Part shown: in pieces, positions 44,656 to 53,865 of the stretch
Layout of the letters: each line of letters opens with the position of its first letter
Numbering within the stretch: the first letter of the stretch is position 1
Assembly: GCF_014268495.2 (NCBI RefSeq)
Contig: NZ_CP077087.1
Coordinates: forward strand, 3,227,501 to 3,291,500
Source of the DNA: Pseudomonas monsensis
Lineage (GTDB): Bacteria; Pseudomonadota; Gammaproteobacteria; Pseudomonadales; Pseudomonadaceae
Direction of reading: 5' to 3'
Length of the DNA: 64,000 nt
Notes under the pieces: model-generated
Told to the model about the DNA's origin: nothing
Seen by the model: only the letters and a program-made list of their open reading frames with translations
Databases searched by the model: none
Program-made: the position numbers and the translations under genes

Positions 44656-46152
44656 TTATAGGGTTGCGACATGCTGTTGATAGCGTTCATAGACCTGCTG
44701 GAACGCCGCGACATTCGCGGCGACCGGCAGGGTTTCACTGTTCAGGTCAAGCTTCACGCAGCGTTCGCACAGGGCGGCGAGCGTGTCTTCGTGGCCGTTC
44801 GACCAGGATTCGCACCACGCCGCTTGTATCGCCGCGCCAAGGGCGGCGGCTTCGCTTTGTTCGGTGCAGATGACCGGGGTGTTCATGATGTCGGCGACGA
44901 TCTGCCGCCACACCGCGCTTTTCGAGCCACCGCCGATCAGGCAAATGCTGCGGCTTTGTAAACCATTGTGGCGCAGTAAATCCAGCCCGTAGCGCAGACC
45001 GAAGGTGGTGCCTTCGACGGCGGCGCGACACAGATTGGCCTGGGTCAGGTTGTCCAGCGTCAGCCCGTGCAGGCTGCCGCTGGCGTGGGGCAGGGCGGGG
45101 ACGCGTTCGCCATTGAAAAACGGCAATAGCGTCACGCCCTCGGCACCGATCGGCGCCTGGGCCACCTGCGTGTTGAACTGTTCCAGGTCGAGGTCGAACA
45201 ACTGGCGAATCGCGCCGGTGGCATTGGTCAGGTTCATGGTGCAGATCAGCGGCAACCAGCCGCCGCTGGAAGAACAAAACGTCGCGACCGAGGCATCCGG
45301 GCTGACGGTGGGCGCATCGGCATAGGCGTACACCGTGCCTGACGAGCCAAGGCTCATGGTGATTGCACCGGGCTGAATGTTGCCGGTGCCAATGGCGCCC
45401 ATCATGTTGTCGCCGCCGCCACTGGATACCCGTGCGGCGGGGTTGAGGCCGAGCTGTTCGGCAATGGCCGGCAGGATCGTGCCGACCGGCTGGTGGGCGT
45501 CGATCAGTTCCGGAAGGGCGGCTTGCAGGCGACCGCTGGCGTCGATGTCGCGCAGTAATTGCAAGTCCCACTGACGGCTGCGCACATTGAAGTAACCGGT
45601 GCCCGAGGCATCGCCGTATTCGCTGCAGGCGCGGCCGGTGAGCCAGAAGTTGAGGTAGTCATGAGGCAGCAGGATGTGGGCGATGCGCGAGAAAACCGCC
45701 GGATGCTGTTCCTGGGTCCAGAGCAGTTTCGACACGGTGTAGCCCGGCGCGATGACCACGCCGAGGCGTTCCAGTGATCCCTTTTCGCCGCCCAGGTGCT
45801 TGAGCAAGCGGTCGTTTTCGGCGCTGGTTTCGGTATCGCACCAAAGCTTGGCCGAGCGCAGTACCTGGCCCTGATCGTCGAGCAAGACCAGGCCGTGTTG
45901 CTGGCCGGAGACGCCGATGCCGAGGATCGACTGGCCGTCGACATTTGCTGCCAACAAGGCCTGGCGGGTGGCGAGGGTGAAGGCTTCCAGCCATTGCTGG
46001 GTGTCTTGCTCGCGGCGGCCGTTGGCGCCGCTGATCATCGTGTGGGCGGCGGCGCCCTGGCCGAGGACTTGACCGCTGGCGGCGTCGAGGATGATGGCTT
46101 TGGTGCCTTGGGTGCCGCAGTCGATGCCCAGGAACAGTTGTTGTGTTGTCAT
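44656..46152 (-). CDS. mtlY: xylulokinase MtlY
   Basis: 498 residues, FGGY carbohydrate kinase. The N-terminal phosphate loop is FLGIDCGTQGTKAIILDA, the catalytic region GIGVSGQQHGLVLLDD, and the second ATPase lobe ARVSSGGGDNMMGAIGTGNI. It phosphorylates D-xylulose formed from arabitol by MtlD. Between it and mtlD lies a 418-base insertion with tandem repeats, so co-transcription with mtlD could be affected. The ribosome-binding site is weak. Confidence 0.93.
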   Translation of the reverse strand: MTTQQLFLGIDCGTQGTKAIILDAASGQVLGQGAAAHTMISGANGRREQDTQQWLEAFTLATRQALLAANVDGQSILGIGVSGQQHGLVLLDDQGQVLRSAKLWCDTETSAENDRLLKHLGGEKGSLERLGVVIAPGYTVSKLLWTQEQHPAVFSRIAHILLPHDYLNFWLTGRACSEYGDASGTGYFNVRSRQWDLQLLRDIDASGRLQAALPELIDAHQPVGTILPAIAEQLGLNPAARVSSGGGDNMMGAIGTGNIQPGAITMSLGSSGTVYAYADAPTVSPDASVATFCSSSGGWLPLICTMNLTNATGAIRQLFDLDLEQFNTQVAQAPIGAEGVTLLPFFNGERVPALPHASGSLHGLTLDNLTQANLCRAAVEGTTFGLRYGLDLLRHNGLQSRSICLIGGGSKSAVWRQIVADIMNTPVICTEQSEAAALGAAIQAAWCESWSNGHEDTLAALCERCVKLDLNSETLPVAANVAAFQQVYERYQQHVATL

Positions 46153-46190
46153 GTGTGAACCACTCGGGTGTGGTGAAGATCAAGAGCTTA

Positions 46191-46235
46191 CCCCCTCACC
46201 CCAACCCTCTCCCCCAAGGGGGCGAGGGGGAAGGG
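46191..46235. repeat. CCCTCACCC-type hairpin element, left copy
   Basis: CCCCCTCACCCCAACCCTCT followed by CCCCC-AAG-GGGGG, a self-complementary intergenic element. The inverted copy at 46531-46566 encloses the 43-bp tandem repeat array. Confidence 0.7.
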
Positions 46236-46247
46236 AGCCGATCGGGG

Positions 46248-46501
46248 GCTGTTCAAAACCTGAGTTCGATTCCGGTTCTGTCAATCAGTGGCTGTTCAAA
46301 ACCTGAGTTCGACTCCGGTTCTGTCAATCAGTGGCTGCTCAAAACCTGAGTTCGACTGCCGACCTCTCAATCAGGTGCTGCTCAGAACCTGAGTTCGACT
46401 CCGGTTCTGTCAATCAGTGGCTGTTCAAAACCTGAGTTCGACGGCCGACCTCTCAATCAGGTGCTGTTCAGAACCTGAGTTCGACTCCGGACGTTCAGGT
46501 C
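46248..46501. repeat. 43-bp tandem repeat array (5.9 copies)
   Basis: Units begin with GCTGTTCAAAACCTGAGTTC or close variants at 46248, 46291, 46334, 46377, 46420 and 46463, exactly 43 bases apart. Two subtypes alternate in their second halves: units 1, 2 and 4 carry CCGGTTCTGTCAATCAGTG, units 3 and 5 carry GCCGACCTCTCAATCAGGT. The sixth unit is partly diverged. The period is not a multiple of three and no coding frame is preserved. It lies inside the mtl transcript between mtlD and mtlY. Confidence 0.95.
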
Positions 46502-46530
46502 GATGTAACTTGCACAAACCACTCGGTCAG

Positions 46531-46566
46531 TTCCCTCTCCCTCCGGGAGAGGGCTAGGGTGAGGGG
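46531..46566. repeat. CCCTCACCC-type hairpin element, right inverted copy
   Basis: CCCTCTCCCTCCGGGAGAGG then GCTAGGGTGAGGGG, the inverse of the element at 46191. It ends five bases before the mtlD stop codon. Confidence 0.7.
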
Positions 46567-46570
46567 CTTT

Positions 46571-48043
46571 TCAGGCGAGTATCCGTTCCAGCGTCCGCGT
46601 CACACCGTCCTCGCGCAAACTGTTGCAGCACCACTCAAACGCCGCGACAAACTCCGCCGAACGCGGTATCGCCGTGCCGAAAATTTCCTCAACCGCCAAC
46701 AACCGCTGAGTCATTAAAGCATCGTCCGCCACCAACGCCTGACAAAACGCCGCGCGCGGATCCGGGATCGAATAGGTATCACCATTCTCATCCACACCCT
46801 TCAAATACAACGCCCACGCCGCCACCACCAACGCCGCACGCTTAGTCTCCTGCCCATCGGCAATCAACCGGTTGATGGTCGGAATGGTGAACTTGGGAAA
46901 CTTCGACGAGCCGTCCGAACACACTCGCTCCAACTGATCGGCAATCGCCTGATTGGAAAACCGCGCCACCAGCGTGTGCTTGTAATCCGTCAGGTCAATG
47001 CCCGGCACCGGCGCCAGTTGCGGGGTCACGTCCAGGTCCATATAGGCGCGCATATAACGCACGAACAGCGGGTCGTTCATGGTCTCGTGCACAAACCGAT
47101 AACCCTTCAAAAAGCCCAGATACGTCAGCGCCAAGTGGCTGCCGTTGAGCAACTTGATTTTCATCTCTTCGTAAGGCGAAACATCGTCGGTGAACTGCAC
47201 ACCGACCTTTTCCCACGCCGGGCGACCGTTGACGAATTTGTCCTCCAGCACCCACTGCACAAACGGCTCGCAGACCACCGGCCAGGCATCATCCACCCCG
47301 TGTCTGTCGGCCAGTTGCAGTCGGTGCGCGGTGCTGGTCATCGGCGTTATACGGTCGACCATGGCGTTGGGGAAACTGACGTTCTGTTCGATCCAGTCGC
47401 GCAGCCCTGTGTCACGCAGGGTGGCGAAAGCCAGTAGCGCCTTACGGGTCACCGCGCCGTTGTGCGGCAGGTTATCGCAGGACATGATCGTGAACGCCGG
47501 CGTGCCTGCGCCACGGCGTTTTTCCAGCGCTGCGCAGAGGAAGCCGAACACGGTGGTCGGTGCGCTCGGGTGCGCCAGATCGTGCTGAATCTGCGGCAGG
47601 TGCGCCATGAATTCGCCGTTGCTGTCGTCGATGCAGTAGCCGCCCTCGGTGATGGTCAGCGAGACGATGCGAATCTGCGGGTCGGCGAGTTTGTCGATCA
47701 GCACCTGGGCTCCGTCTTCGGCCAGCAGCATGTCGCGGATCGCGCCGATCACTCGCACTTCGGTGTCGTCGCTGTCGCCGAGTTCGAACAGGGTGAACAG
47801 GTAGTCCTGCTCCTTGAGATCGTCGCGGGCGCGGCGGTCGTCGGCGCGCAGGCCGACTCCGCAAATGGCCCAGTCTAGCGCTTCGCCAGTGTTCATCAGC
47901 GCATCGGTGTAATACGCCTGATGCGCGCGGTGGAAGCCGCCGACGCCAATGTGCGCGATGCCCTGGCGAGTGTCGCTGAGGCGGTAGGCGGGCAGCTTCA
48001 CTTCGGCCGCGAGGCGGTGCAGGTTGTGTTTATTCAGTTTCAT
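46571..48043 (-). CDS. mtlD: mannitol 2-dehydrogenase MtlD
   Basis: 490 residues, long-chain polyol dehydrogenase (zinc-independent). The nucleotide-binding start is IAHIGVGGFHRAHQAYYTD. The catalytic signature KIKLLNGSHLALTYLG contains the residues known as Lys295, Asn300 and His303 in the P. fluorescens enzyme, and SCDNLPHNG supplies another conserved Asn. It oxidises D-mannitol to fructose and D-arabitol to D-xylulose with NAD. Length agrees with the characterised enzyme. It is 16 bases after mtlK. Confidence 0.97.
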   Translation of the reverse strand: MKLNKHNLHRLAAEVKLPAYRLSDTRQGIAHIGVGGFHRAHQAYYTDALMNTGEALDWAICGVGLRADDRRARDDLKEQDYLFTLFELGDSDDTEVRVIGAIRDMLLAEDGAQVLIDKLADPQIRIVSLTITEGGYCIDDSNGEFMAHLPQIQHDLAHPSAPTTVFGFLCAALEKRRGAGTPAFTIMSCDNLPHNGAVTRKALLAFATLRDTGLRDWIEQNVSFPNAMVDRITPMTSTAHRLQLADRHGVDDAWPVVCEPFVQWVLEDKFVNGRPAWEKVGVQFTDDVSPYEEMKIKLLNGSHLALTYLGFLKGYRFVHETMNDPLFVRYMRAYMDLDVTPQLAPVPGIDLTDYKHTLVARFSNQAIADQLERVCSDGSSKFPKFTIPTINRLIADGQETKRAALVVAAWALYLKGVDENGDTYSIPDPRAAFCQALVADDALMTQRLLAVEEIFGTAIPRSAEFVAAFEWCCNSLREDGVTRTLERILA

Positions 48044-48059
48044 CGGGCAAGTCTCGAAA

Positions 48060-49163
48060 TCAGGCTGCAGCGCGCAGCGGACGGGTCAACGCCACGCCTT
48101 CGGCATCGAATAAATGGCAGTGGGCCGGGTCCAGGTGCAGGCTCAGTTGTTCGCCGTAGCGGCTGGCCAGATCCCCGCGTACCCGCATGGTCAGCGCTTC
48201 GCCGGCCTGTGTGGTGACGTGGCAGAAGGTGTCGCTGCCCAGGCGTTCGCTGACGTCGGCGGTGACTTGCAAGGTGCAGTCGCCCGGTTGTGCGGGCTCC
48301 AGATGTTCCGGGCGAATGCCCAGGGTCACCGCGCTGCCGACGCTCAGGCTGGCGGCGTTGAATGGCAAGGTGATGCGCGTACCGGCATCCAGCGAGACCT
48401 CGCAGGTCTGGCTGTCGACGCGGGCGATCTTGCCCTTTAGGAAGCCCATTTTCGGCGTGCCGAGAAAACCGGCGACGAACAGGTTGGCCGGGTTGTGATA
48501 GAGATCCAGCGGCGAGCCGACCTGTTCGATCCTGCCGCCATTGAGCACCACGACTTTGTCGGCCATGGTCATCGCTTCGACCTGGTCGTGGGTCACGTAG
48601 ATCATGGTCGCCTGCAGGTCCTTGTGCAGGCGCAGCAGTTCCAGACGCATCTGCACCCGCAGGGCGGCGTCGAGGTTGGACAGCGGTTCGTCGAACAGGA
48701 AGATTTTCGGATTGCGCACGATGGCGCGGCCGATCGCGACACGTTGCCGCTGGCCGCCCGAGAGCTGTTTCGGCTTGCGTTCCAGCATCGGCCCGAGTTC
48801 GAGAATCCGCGCTGCCTCGCCGACTTTCTTCTCGACTTCGGCCTTCGGCACACCGGCCAGATCGAGGGCGAATGACATGTTTTTCTTCACGGTCATGTGC
48901 GGGTAGAGCGCGTAGGTCTGGAACACCATCGCCAGGTCGCGCTTGGCCGGGCTGACTTCGGTGATGTCGCGGCCATCGAGTTCGATGGTGCCGCCGCTGA
49001 CCTCTTCAAGGCCGGCGATCAGCCGCAGCAAGGTGGATTTACCGCAACCGGACGGGCCGACGAAGACCACGAATTCCTTGTCGTTCACTTCCAGGTCGAT
49101 GCCCTTGATGATGGAGAAACCTTCGAAGCCTTTTTGCAGATTCTTGATTTTCAGGTTGGCCAT
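48060..49163 (-). CDS. mtlK: polyol ABC transporter ATP-binding protein MtlK
   Basis: 367 residues from [20 protein letters not shown]. Walker A is GPSGCGKST, the Q-loop is in [14 protein letters not shown], the signature is [14 protein letters not shown] and Walker B is [13 protein letters not shown], with the switch His in VTHDQ. The C-terminal TOBE-type domain is typical of the MalK/UgpC group. It energises the MtlEFG mannitol/glucitol/arabitol importer. The ATG at 49163 has GGAGG nine bases upstream. A REPIN separates it from mtlG. Confidence 0.95.
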   Translation of the reverse strand: MANLKIKNLQKGFEGFSIIKGIDLEVNDKEFVVFVGPSGCGKSTLLRLIAGLEEVSGGTIELDGRDITEVSPAKRDLAMVFQTYALYPHMTVKKNMSFALDLAGVPKAEVEKKVGEAARILELGPMLERKPKQLSGGQRQRVAIGRAIVRNPKIFLFDEPLSNLDAALRVQMRLELLRLHKDLQATMIYVTHDQVEAMTMADKVVVLNGGRIEQVGSPLDLYHNPANLFVAGFLGTPKMGFLKGKIARVDSQTCEVSLDAGTRITLPFNAASLSVGSAVTLGIRPEHLEPAQPGDCTLQVTADVSERLGSDTFCHVTTQAGEALTMRVRGDLASRYGEQLSLHLDPAHCHLFDAEGVALTRPLRAAA

Positions 49164-49213
49164 GATGGTGGGCCTCCGCAATGTTGTTATTCGTATGAGC
49201 CTTGCAGGCTTTT

Positions 49214-49307
49214 TTGTAGGCCTTCGCCTGCTCGCGATGGGGCCATGTCAGCCGACAGCGCCGCTGAATGACACTCCGCTATCGCGAGCTGGCGAAGGCC
49301 TACAGGG
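49214..49307. repeat. REPIN within the mtl operon (mtlG-mtlK)
   Basis: Variant arms TGTAGGCCTTCGCCTGCTCG (49215) and CGCGAGCTGGCGAAGGCCTA (49283) form an inverted pair of a different REP subtype from most others in the window. Confidence 0.8.
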
Positions 49308-49329
49308 GATTGTGTTGAGTTGGTGAGAT

Positions 49330-50160
<831 letters not shown>

Positions 50161-50168
50161 GGCGGGCC

Positions 50169-51095
50169 TCAGGCTTTGTCAGTCAGGTTTTTGCCGATCA
50201 TCCGCACCAGAATGATCGCGGCGATGTTGGCGATGACCACGGCAATCAAACCGCCCGCCGACGCCATGCCGACGTCGAACTGCACCAGCGCCTGGTTGTA
50301 GATCAGGTAGGCGAGGTTGGTCGAGGCGTAGCCGGGGCCGCCGTTGGTGGTGGTGAAAATCTCGGCGAACACCGACAGCAGGAAGATCGTTTCGATCATC
50401 ACCACCACGGCAATCGGCCGCGCCAGGTGCGGCAGAGTCAGGTGCCAGAAGATCGCGACAGGGCCGGCGCCGTCGAGGCGTGCGGCTTCCTTCTGTTCCT
50501 GGTCGAGGGACTGCATGGCGGTCATCAGGATCAGGATCGCGAAGGGCAGCCATTGCCACGAGACAATGATGATGATCGACAGCAGCGGATAGTGCGCCAG
50601 CCAGTCCACCGGCTCGGCGCCGAACAGCCGCCAGACGTACGCGAGGATTCCCGAGACCGGATGGAAAATCAGGTTCTTCCAGATCAGCGCGCCTACGGTG
50701 GGCATGATGAAGAACGGTGAGATCAGCATGACCCGCACGATGCCGCGGCCGAGAAATTCGCTGGCCTCCAGCAGGGCACTGATCAATACACCGAACACCA
50801 CGCTGATCAGCAGCACGCTGCCGACCAGCAACAGGGTGTTGGTGGCGCCGGGCAGGAAGCCCGAGTCGGTGAGGAAGTAGCTGAAGTTCTCCAGCCCGAT
50901 GAATTCGTTCACCCCCGGATCGAGCAGGTTGTAGCGAATCACCGAGAAGTAAAGGGTCATGCCCAGCGGCACGATCATCCACAGCAGCAATAGGGCCACC
51001 GACGGGCTGACCAGAAACCAGCCGGGATTGGCCACACGGTTTTTACGCTGGGGTTGCGACAGGTCGAGGTGGGCTTTGGCAGTTGAAGTATTCAT
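50169..51095 (-). CDS. mtlF: polyol ABC transporter permease MtlF
   Basis: 308 residues with six main membrane segments (FLVSPSVALLLLWMIVPLGM is the first). The EAA loop is AARLDGAGPVAIFWHLTLPH LA. It is a MalF-type CUT1 permease partner of MtlG. I chose the ATG at 51095 (MNTSTAKAHLDLSQPQR); an in-frame GTG three codons earlier is also possible and the ribosome-binding site is weak. A REPIN separates it from mtlE. Confidence 0.93.
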   Translation of the reverse strand: MNTSTAKAHLDLSQPQRKNRVANPGWFLVSPSVALLLLWMIVPLGMTLYFSVIRYNLLDPGVNEFIGLENFSYFLTDSGFLPGATNTLLLVGSVLLISVVFGVLISALLEASEFLGRGIVRVMLISPFFIMPTVGALIWKNLIFHPVSGILAYVWRLFGAEPVDWLAHYPLLSIIIIVSWQWLPFAILILMTAMQSLDQEQKEAARLDGAGPVAIFWHLTLPHLARPIAVVVMIETIFLLSVFAEIFTTTNGGPGYASTNLAYLIYNQALVQFDVGMASAGGLIAVVIANIAAIILVRMIGKNLTDKA

Positions 51096-51163
51096 GGTGA
51101 TCACAACCGTTTGGGTGCAGATACATGTTCAGGAAAGACAACCTTCCTGACATCGACGCGAAC

Positions 51164-51257
51164 CCTGTGGGAGCGGGCTTGCCCGCGATGGCGATTGAGC
51201 AGTCGACATCAATGTTGAAGGTGCCGGCCCCATCGCTGGCAAGCCCGCTCCCACAGG
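51164..51257. repeat. REPIN within the mtl operon (mtlE-mtlF)
   Basis: Inverted arms TGTGGGAGCGGGCTTGCCCG (51166) and CGCTGGCAAGCCCGCTCCCA (51234). After a solute-binding-protein gene such hairpins often stabilise the upstream message, favouring excess MtlE; that role is inference. Confidence 0.85.
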
Positions 51258-51268
51258 TTAAGTGGCGG

Positions 51269-52579
51269 TTACTTGGGATAACCGGCGCGCTTCATCTCGC
51301 GTTCGGTGGTTTGCTGCGCGGCGGCCAGGGCCTGGTCCACCGTGGTCTGGCCGATCAGCGCCGCCGAGAACAGCTTGCCGACTTGAGTGCCCACGCCCTG
51401 GAATTCAGGAATGGTCACCAGTTGAATGCCGATGTAAGGCACCGGTTTCAGCGTCGGTTTGCTCGGATCCGCCGCTTTCAGCGATTCCAGCGTGACCTTG
51501 GCGAACGGCGCCGCGCTCATGTAGGCGTCGCTGTACGTCGAGGCACGGGTGCCCGGCGGTACGTTGGCGATGCCGTCGGTCTTGGCCACCAGCTCACCGT
51601 ACTCCTTGGATGTGGCCCAGGCGCTGAACGCTTTCGCGGCGTCCTTGGCCTTGGAGCTGGTCGGAATCGCCAGCGCCCACGAGTACAGCCACGCCGAACC
51701 TTTGTCGGTGACTTGATGGGGCGCAAAGGTGAAGCCGACGTGGTCGGCGACCTTGCTCTGGGTCTTGTCGGTGACGAACGAGCCGGCGACGCTGGCGTCG
51801 ACCCAGATCGCGCATTTACCGCTGTTGAACAGCGCCAGGTTTTCGTTGAAACCGTTGCTCGAAGCGCCCGGCGGGCCGGATTTTTTCATGGTGTCCACGT
51901 AGAAGTTCAGCGCGTTTTTCCATTCCGGACCGGTGAATTCGGGTTGCCATTTCTCATCGAACCAGCGCGCGCCATAGGCGTTGGCCACCGTGGTGATCAA
52001 CGCCATGTTCTCGCCCCAGCCGGCCTTGCCGCGCAGGCAGATGCCGTACTGCTCTTTATCCTTGCGGGTGAGTTTTTCGGCGAAGCCGGCGATCTGTTCC
52101 CAGGTCGGACGCTCGGGCATGGTCAGGCCGGCCTCCTTGAACAGGTCGGTACGGTAATAGGTGATCGAGCTTTCGGCGTAGAACGGCAGGGCGTACAGCG
52201 AGCCTTTGACCGAGAGGCCTTCGCGCACCGACGGGAACACATCGTCGAGGGCATAACTGGCCGGCAGATCTTTCATCGGTTCCAGCCAGCCTTTGGCGCC
52301 CCACAGTGCAGCTTCGTACATGCCGATGGTCAATACATCGAACTGTCCGCCCTGGGTAGCGATGTCGGTGGTCAGGCGTTGGCGCAGGACGTTTTCTTCC
52401 AGCACCACCCAATTGAGCTTGATGTCCGGATGCTCGGTCTCGAAGTTTTTCGAGAGCTTCTGCATGCGAATCATGTCGCTGTTGTTGACGGTGGCGATGG
52501 TCAGGGTCTGGGCGCCAAGGCTGACGCTGCTTAGGGTCATGCAGGTGAGGGCAAGCAGAGCTTTTGCAGTGGGTTGCAT
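51269..52579 (-). CDS. mtlE: polyol ABC transporter periplasmic binding protein MtlE
   Basis: 436 residues. The signal peptide (MQPTAKALLALTCMTLSSVS) is cut near LGAQT. The mature protein is a CUT1 substrate-binding protein (TIATVNNSDMIRMQKLSKNF, SLYALPFYAESSITYYRTDL, ALFNSGKCAIWVDASVAGSF). It captures mannitol, glucitol or arabitol in the periplasm for MtlFGK. It is the first gene of the operon, with AGGAG upstream of the ATG and the MtlR-controlled promoter at 52664-52729. Confidence 0.95.
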   Translation of the reverse strand: MQPTAKALLALTCMTLSSVSLGAQTLTIATVNNSDMIRMQKLSKNFETEHPDIKLNWVVLEENVLRQRLTTDIATQGGQFDVLTIGMYEAALWGAKGWLEPMKDLPASYALDDVFPSVREGLSVKGSLYALPFYAESSITYYRTDLFKEAGLTMPERPTWEQIAGFAEKLTRKDKEQYGICLRGKAGWGENMALITTVANAYGARWFDEKWQPEFTGPEWKNALNFYVDTMKKSGPPGASSNGFNENLALFNSGKCAIWVDASVAGSFVTDKTQSKVADHVGFTFAPHQVTDKGSAWLYSWALAIPTSSKAKDAAKAFSAWATSKEYGELVAKTDGIANVPPGTRASTYSDAYMSAAPFAKVTLESLKAADPSKPTLKPVPYIGIQLVTIPEFQGVGTQVGKLFSAALIGQTTVDQALAAAQQTTEREMKRAGYPK

Positions 52580-52620
52580 CGTGCACTCCTTTTCTGCGCC
52601 CGGAGACGGCAGAAGGACAG

Positions 52621-52628
52621 TTATTGTT
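52621..52628 (-). promoter_or_regulatory. Crc/Hfq-type A-rich site in the mtlE leader
   Basis: Minus strand AACAATAA matches AAnAAnAA. It lies 41 bases before the mtlE start, somewhat far for direct blocking of initiation. Confidence 0.35.
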
Positions 52629-52663
52629 TTTGTGTCTTCCGAATGCAGGAAGAATGTGCACTG

Positions 52664-52692
52664 ATTACAGCGTTCATTCGTCGGGCTGACAA
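52664..52692 (-). promoter_or_regulatory. sigma-70 promoter of the mtl operon
   Basis: On the minus strand TTGTCA (52692-52687), 17-base spacer, TGTAAT (52669-52664). It lies directly downstream of the MtlR repeats, as expected for an activator abutting the -35. Confidence 0.7.
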
Positions 52693-52729
52693 ATCATCCG
52701 TAGCACTTGAACCGATACTTTTTTGCACT
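52693..52729 (-). promoter_or_regulatory. MtlR-binding direct repeats
   Basis: On the minus strand AGTGC-N5-AGTAT-N7-AGTGC-N5-ATGAT. From memory this matches the MtlR site described for the P. fluorescens mannitol promoter (AGTGC-N5-AGTAT-N7-AGTGC-N5-AGGAT) with one mismatch. It ends at the -35 element. Confidence 0.75.
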
Positions 52730-52821
52730 CGCGATTGCGGGCGAGAACCCAGGGAAGGGTTATCCAGTCAGTACAGGTCTTCGACTCTGAACAGATCAAG
52801 ACCTGCGGGAGAATTGTGTTG

Positions 52822-53727
52822 TCAGCCGTGGTTTTGTTCAGTCAGACGCTGCACCGCGAGGCGCCGATAATGCGAGGGCGTCATGCCCTTGAGCTGCTGA
52901 AAACGCCGGTTGAAGTTGGAGATGTTGTTAAACCCCGACTCGAAACACACTTCGGTCACCGGTTTGTCGCCGTCGGCCAGTAATTCGCAGGACTTGCTGA
53001 TGCGCAGGCGATTGACGAACTCGATGAAGTTGCGGCCGGTGGCTTGTTTGAACACGCGACTGAAGTAGGTGGGTTTCATGCCCAGGTGCTCGGCCACTTC
53101 TTCCAGCGGCAGTTCCCGGGCGTAGTGGGCGAAGATGTAATCCACCGCGCGGTTGGTGCGGTCGATATTGTGTTCGTCGGCCAGTTGCGGAGTGGTGGCG
53201 CCGGACAGCAGTTGATAGTCGTCACTGGCCGCCAGCAATTCCATCAGGATGAAGAAGTGCCCAAGGCGGGTGATGCCCCCAGAGTCGGCGATCCGTTGCA
53301 TCAACGTCATGGCCTGGCGAATCGTGCGTTTACTGCGAAATTCGATGCCGTACTGCGCGCGCTCCAGTAGCGGAGCCAGTGTCTTGAGCTCGGCGAACAC
53401 GTGGTGTCCGCTGTCGAACAGCTCATCGGTGAAGTTGACCAGCATGTCGCGTTTCTCGACCACTTCGCCTTCCTCCACCTGGCTGATCCAGTTGTGCGGC
53501 AGGTTGGGGCCGGTGAGAAACAGCGTTTCAGGAAAAAAGTTGCCGATGTAGTCGCCGATAAACACCTTGCCGGAACTGGCGACGATCAAGTGAAGTTCGT
53601 ACTCCTTGTGAAAGTGCCAGCGCACTAACGGGCAAGGAAAACCATGCTGACGGTAGATGATGGACAACCCGTTGTGGTCATCCATCAACTCGTAGGAGGG
53701 GTCGGTCACGCGGGCGGTTCGGGTCAT
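52822..53727 (-). CDS. mtlR: MtlR, AraC-family activator of the mtl operon
   Basis: 301 residues. An N-terminal cupin-type effector domain (PCPLVRWHFHKEYELHLIVA, FFPETLFLTGPNLPHNWISQ) and a C-terminal AraC double HTH (LPLEEVAEHLGMKPTYFSRV; FESGFNNISNFNRRFQQLKG). It activates mtlE transcription in the presence of mannitol, arabitol or glucitol. It is transcribed in the same direction as the operon, 242 bases upstream of mtlE, the arrangement known from P. fluorescens. No clear terminator separates the two; a TCTTG/CAAGA-based hairpin at 52771-52803 lacks a T-run. Confidence 0.94.
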   Translation of the reverse strand: MTRTARVTDPSYELMDDHNGLSIIYRQHGFPCPLVRWHFHKEYELHLIVASSGKVFIGDYIGNFFPETLFLTGPNLPHNWISQVEEGEVVEKRDMLVNFTDELFDSGHHVFAELKTLAPLLERAQYGIEFRSKRTIRQAMTLMQRIADSGGITRLGHFFILMELLAASDDYQLLSGATTPQLADEHNIDRTNRAVDYIFAHYARELPLEEVAEHLGMKPTYFSRVFKQATGRNFIEFVNRLRISKSCELLADGDKPVTEVCFESGFNNISNFNRRFQQLKGMTPSHYRRLAVQRLTEQNHG

Positions 53728-53812
53728 GACAAGGCACTTTTTTTGTTATCGCCCCTTGATCATGCCTCGTTTGGCGTGTGGGTTGCCAGGGTTGAGACGC
53801 GCTGGTCCGGTT

Positions 53813-53865
53813 GCCTTACCCCGCCATCAGACTCATATAGGACGCGGGCGGGGTAAGGCCTTTTT
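53813..53865 (+). terminator. strong plus-strand hairpin with T-run, no obvious client gene
   Basis: Thirteen-base-pair stem GCCTTACCCCGCC (53813-53825)/GGCGGGGTAAGGC (53847-53859), then CTTTTTC. The PI-PLC gene's stop codon lies in the loop, but that gene is on the minus strand, where no T-run follows. A terminator for an unannotated plus-strand transcript is possible. Confidence 0.6.

Noticed and set aside
46248..46501. Possible CRISPR array
   Set aside because: The repeats are directly adjacent with no unique spacers, the two halves of the units vary together, and no cas gene is nearby.
52771..52803. CAGGTCTT...CAAGACCTG hairpin between mtlR and mtlE as a terminator
   Set aside because: No T-run on either strand and it lies upstream of the mtl operator; left unassigned.
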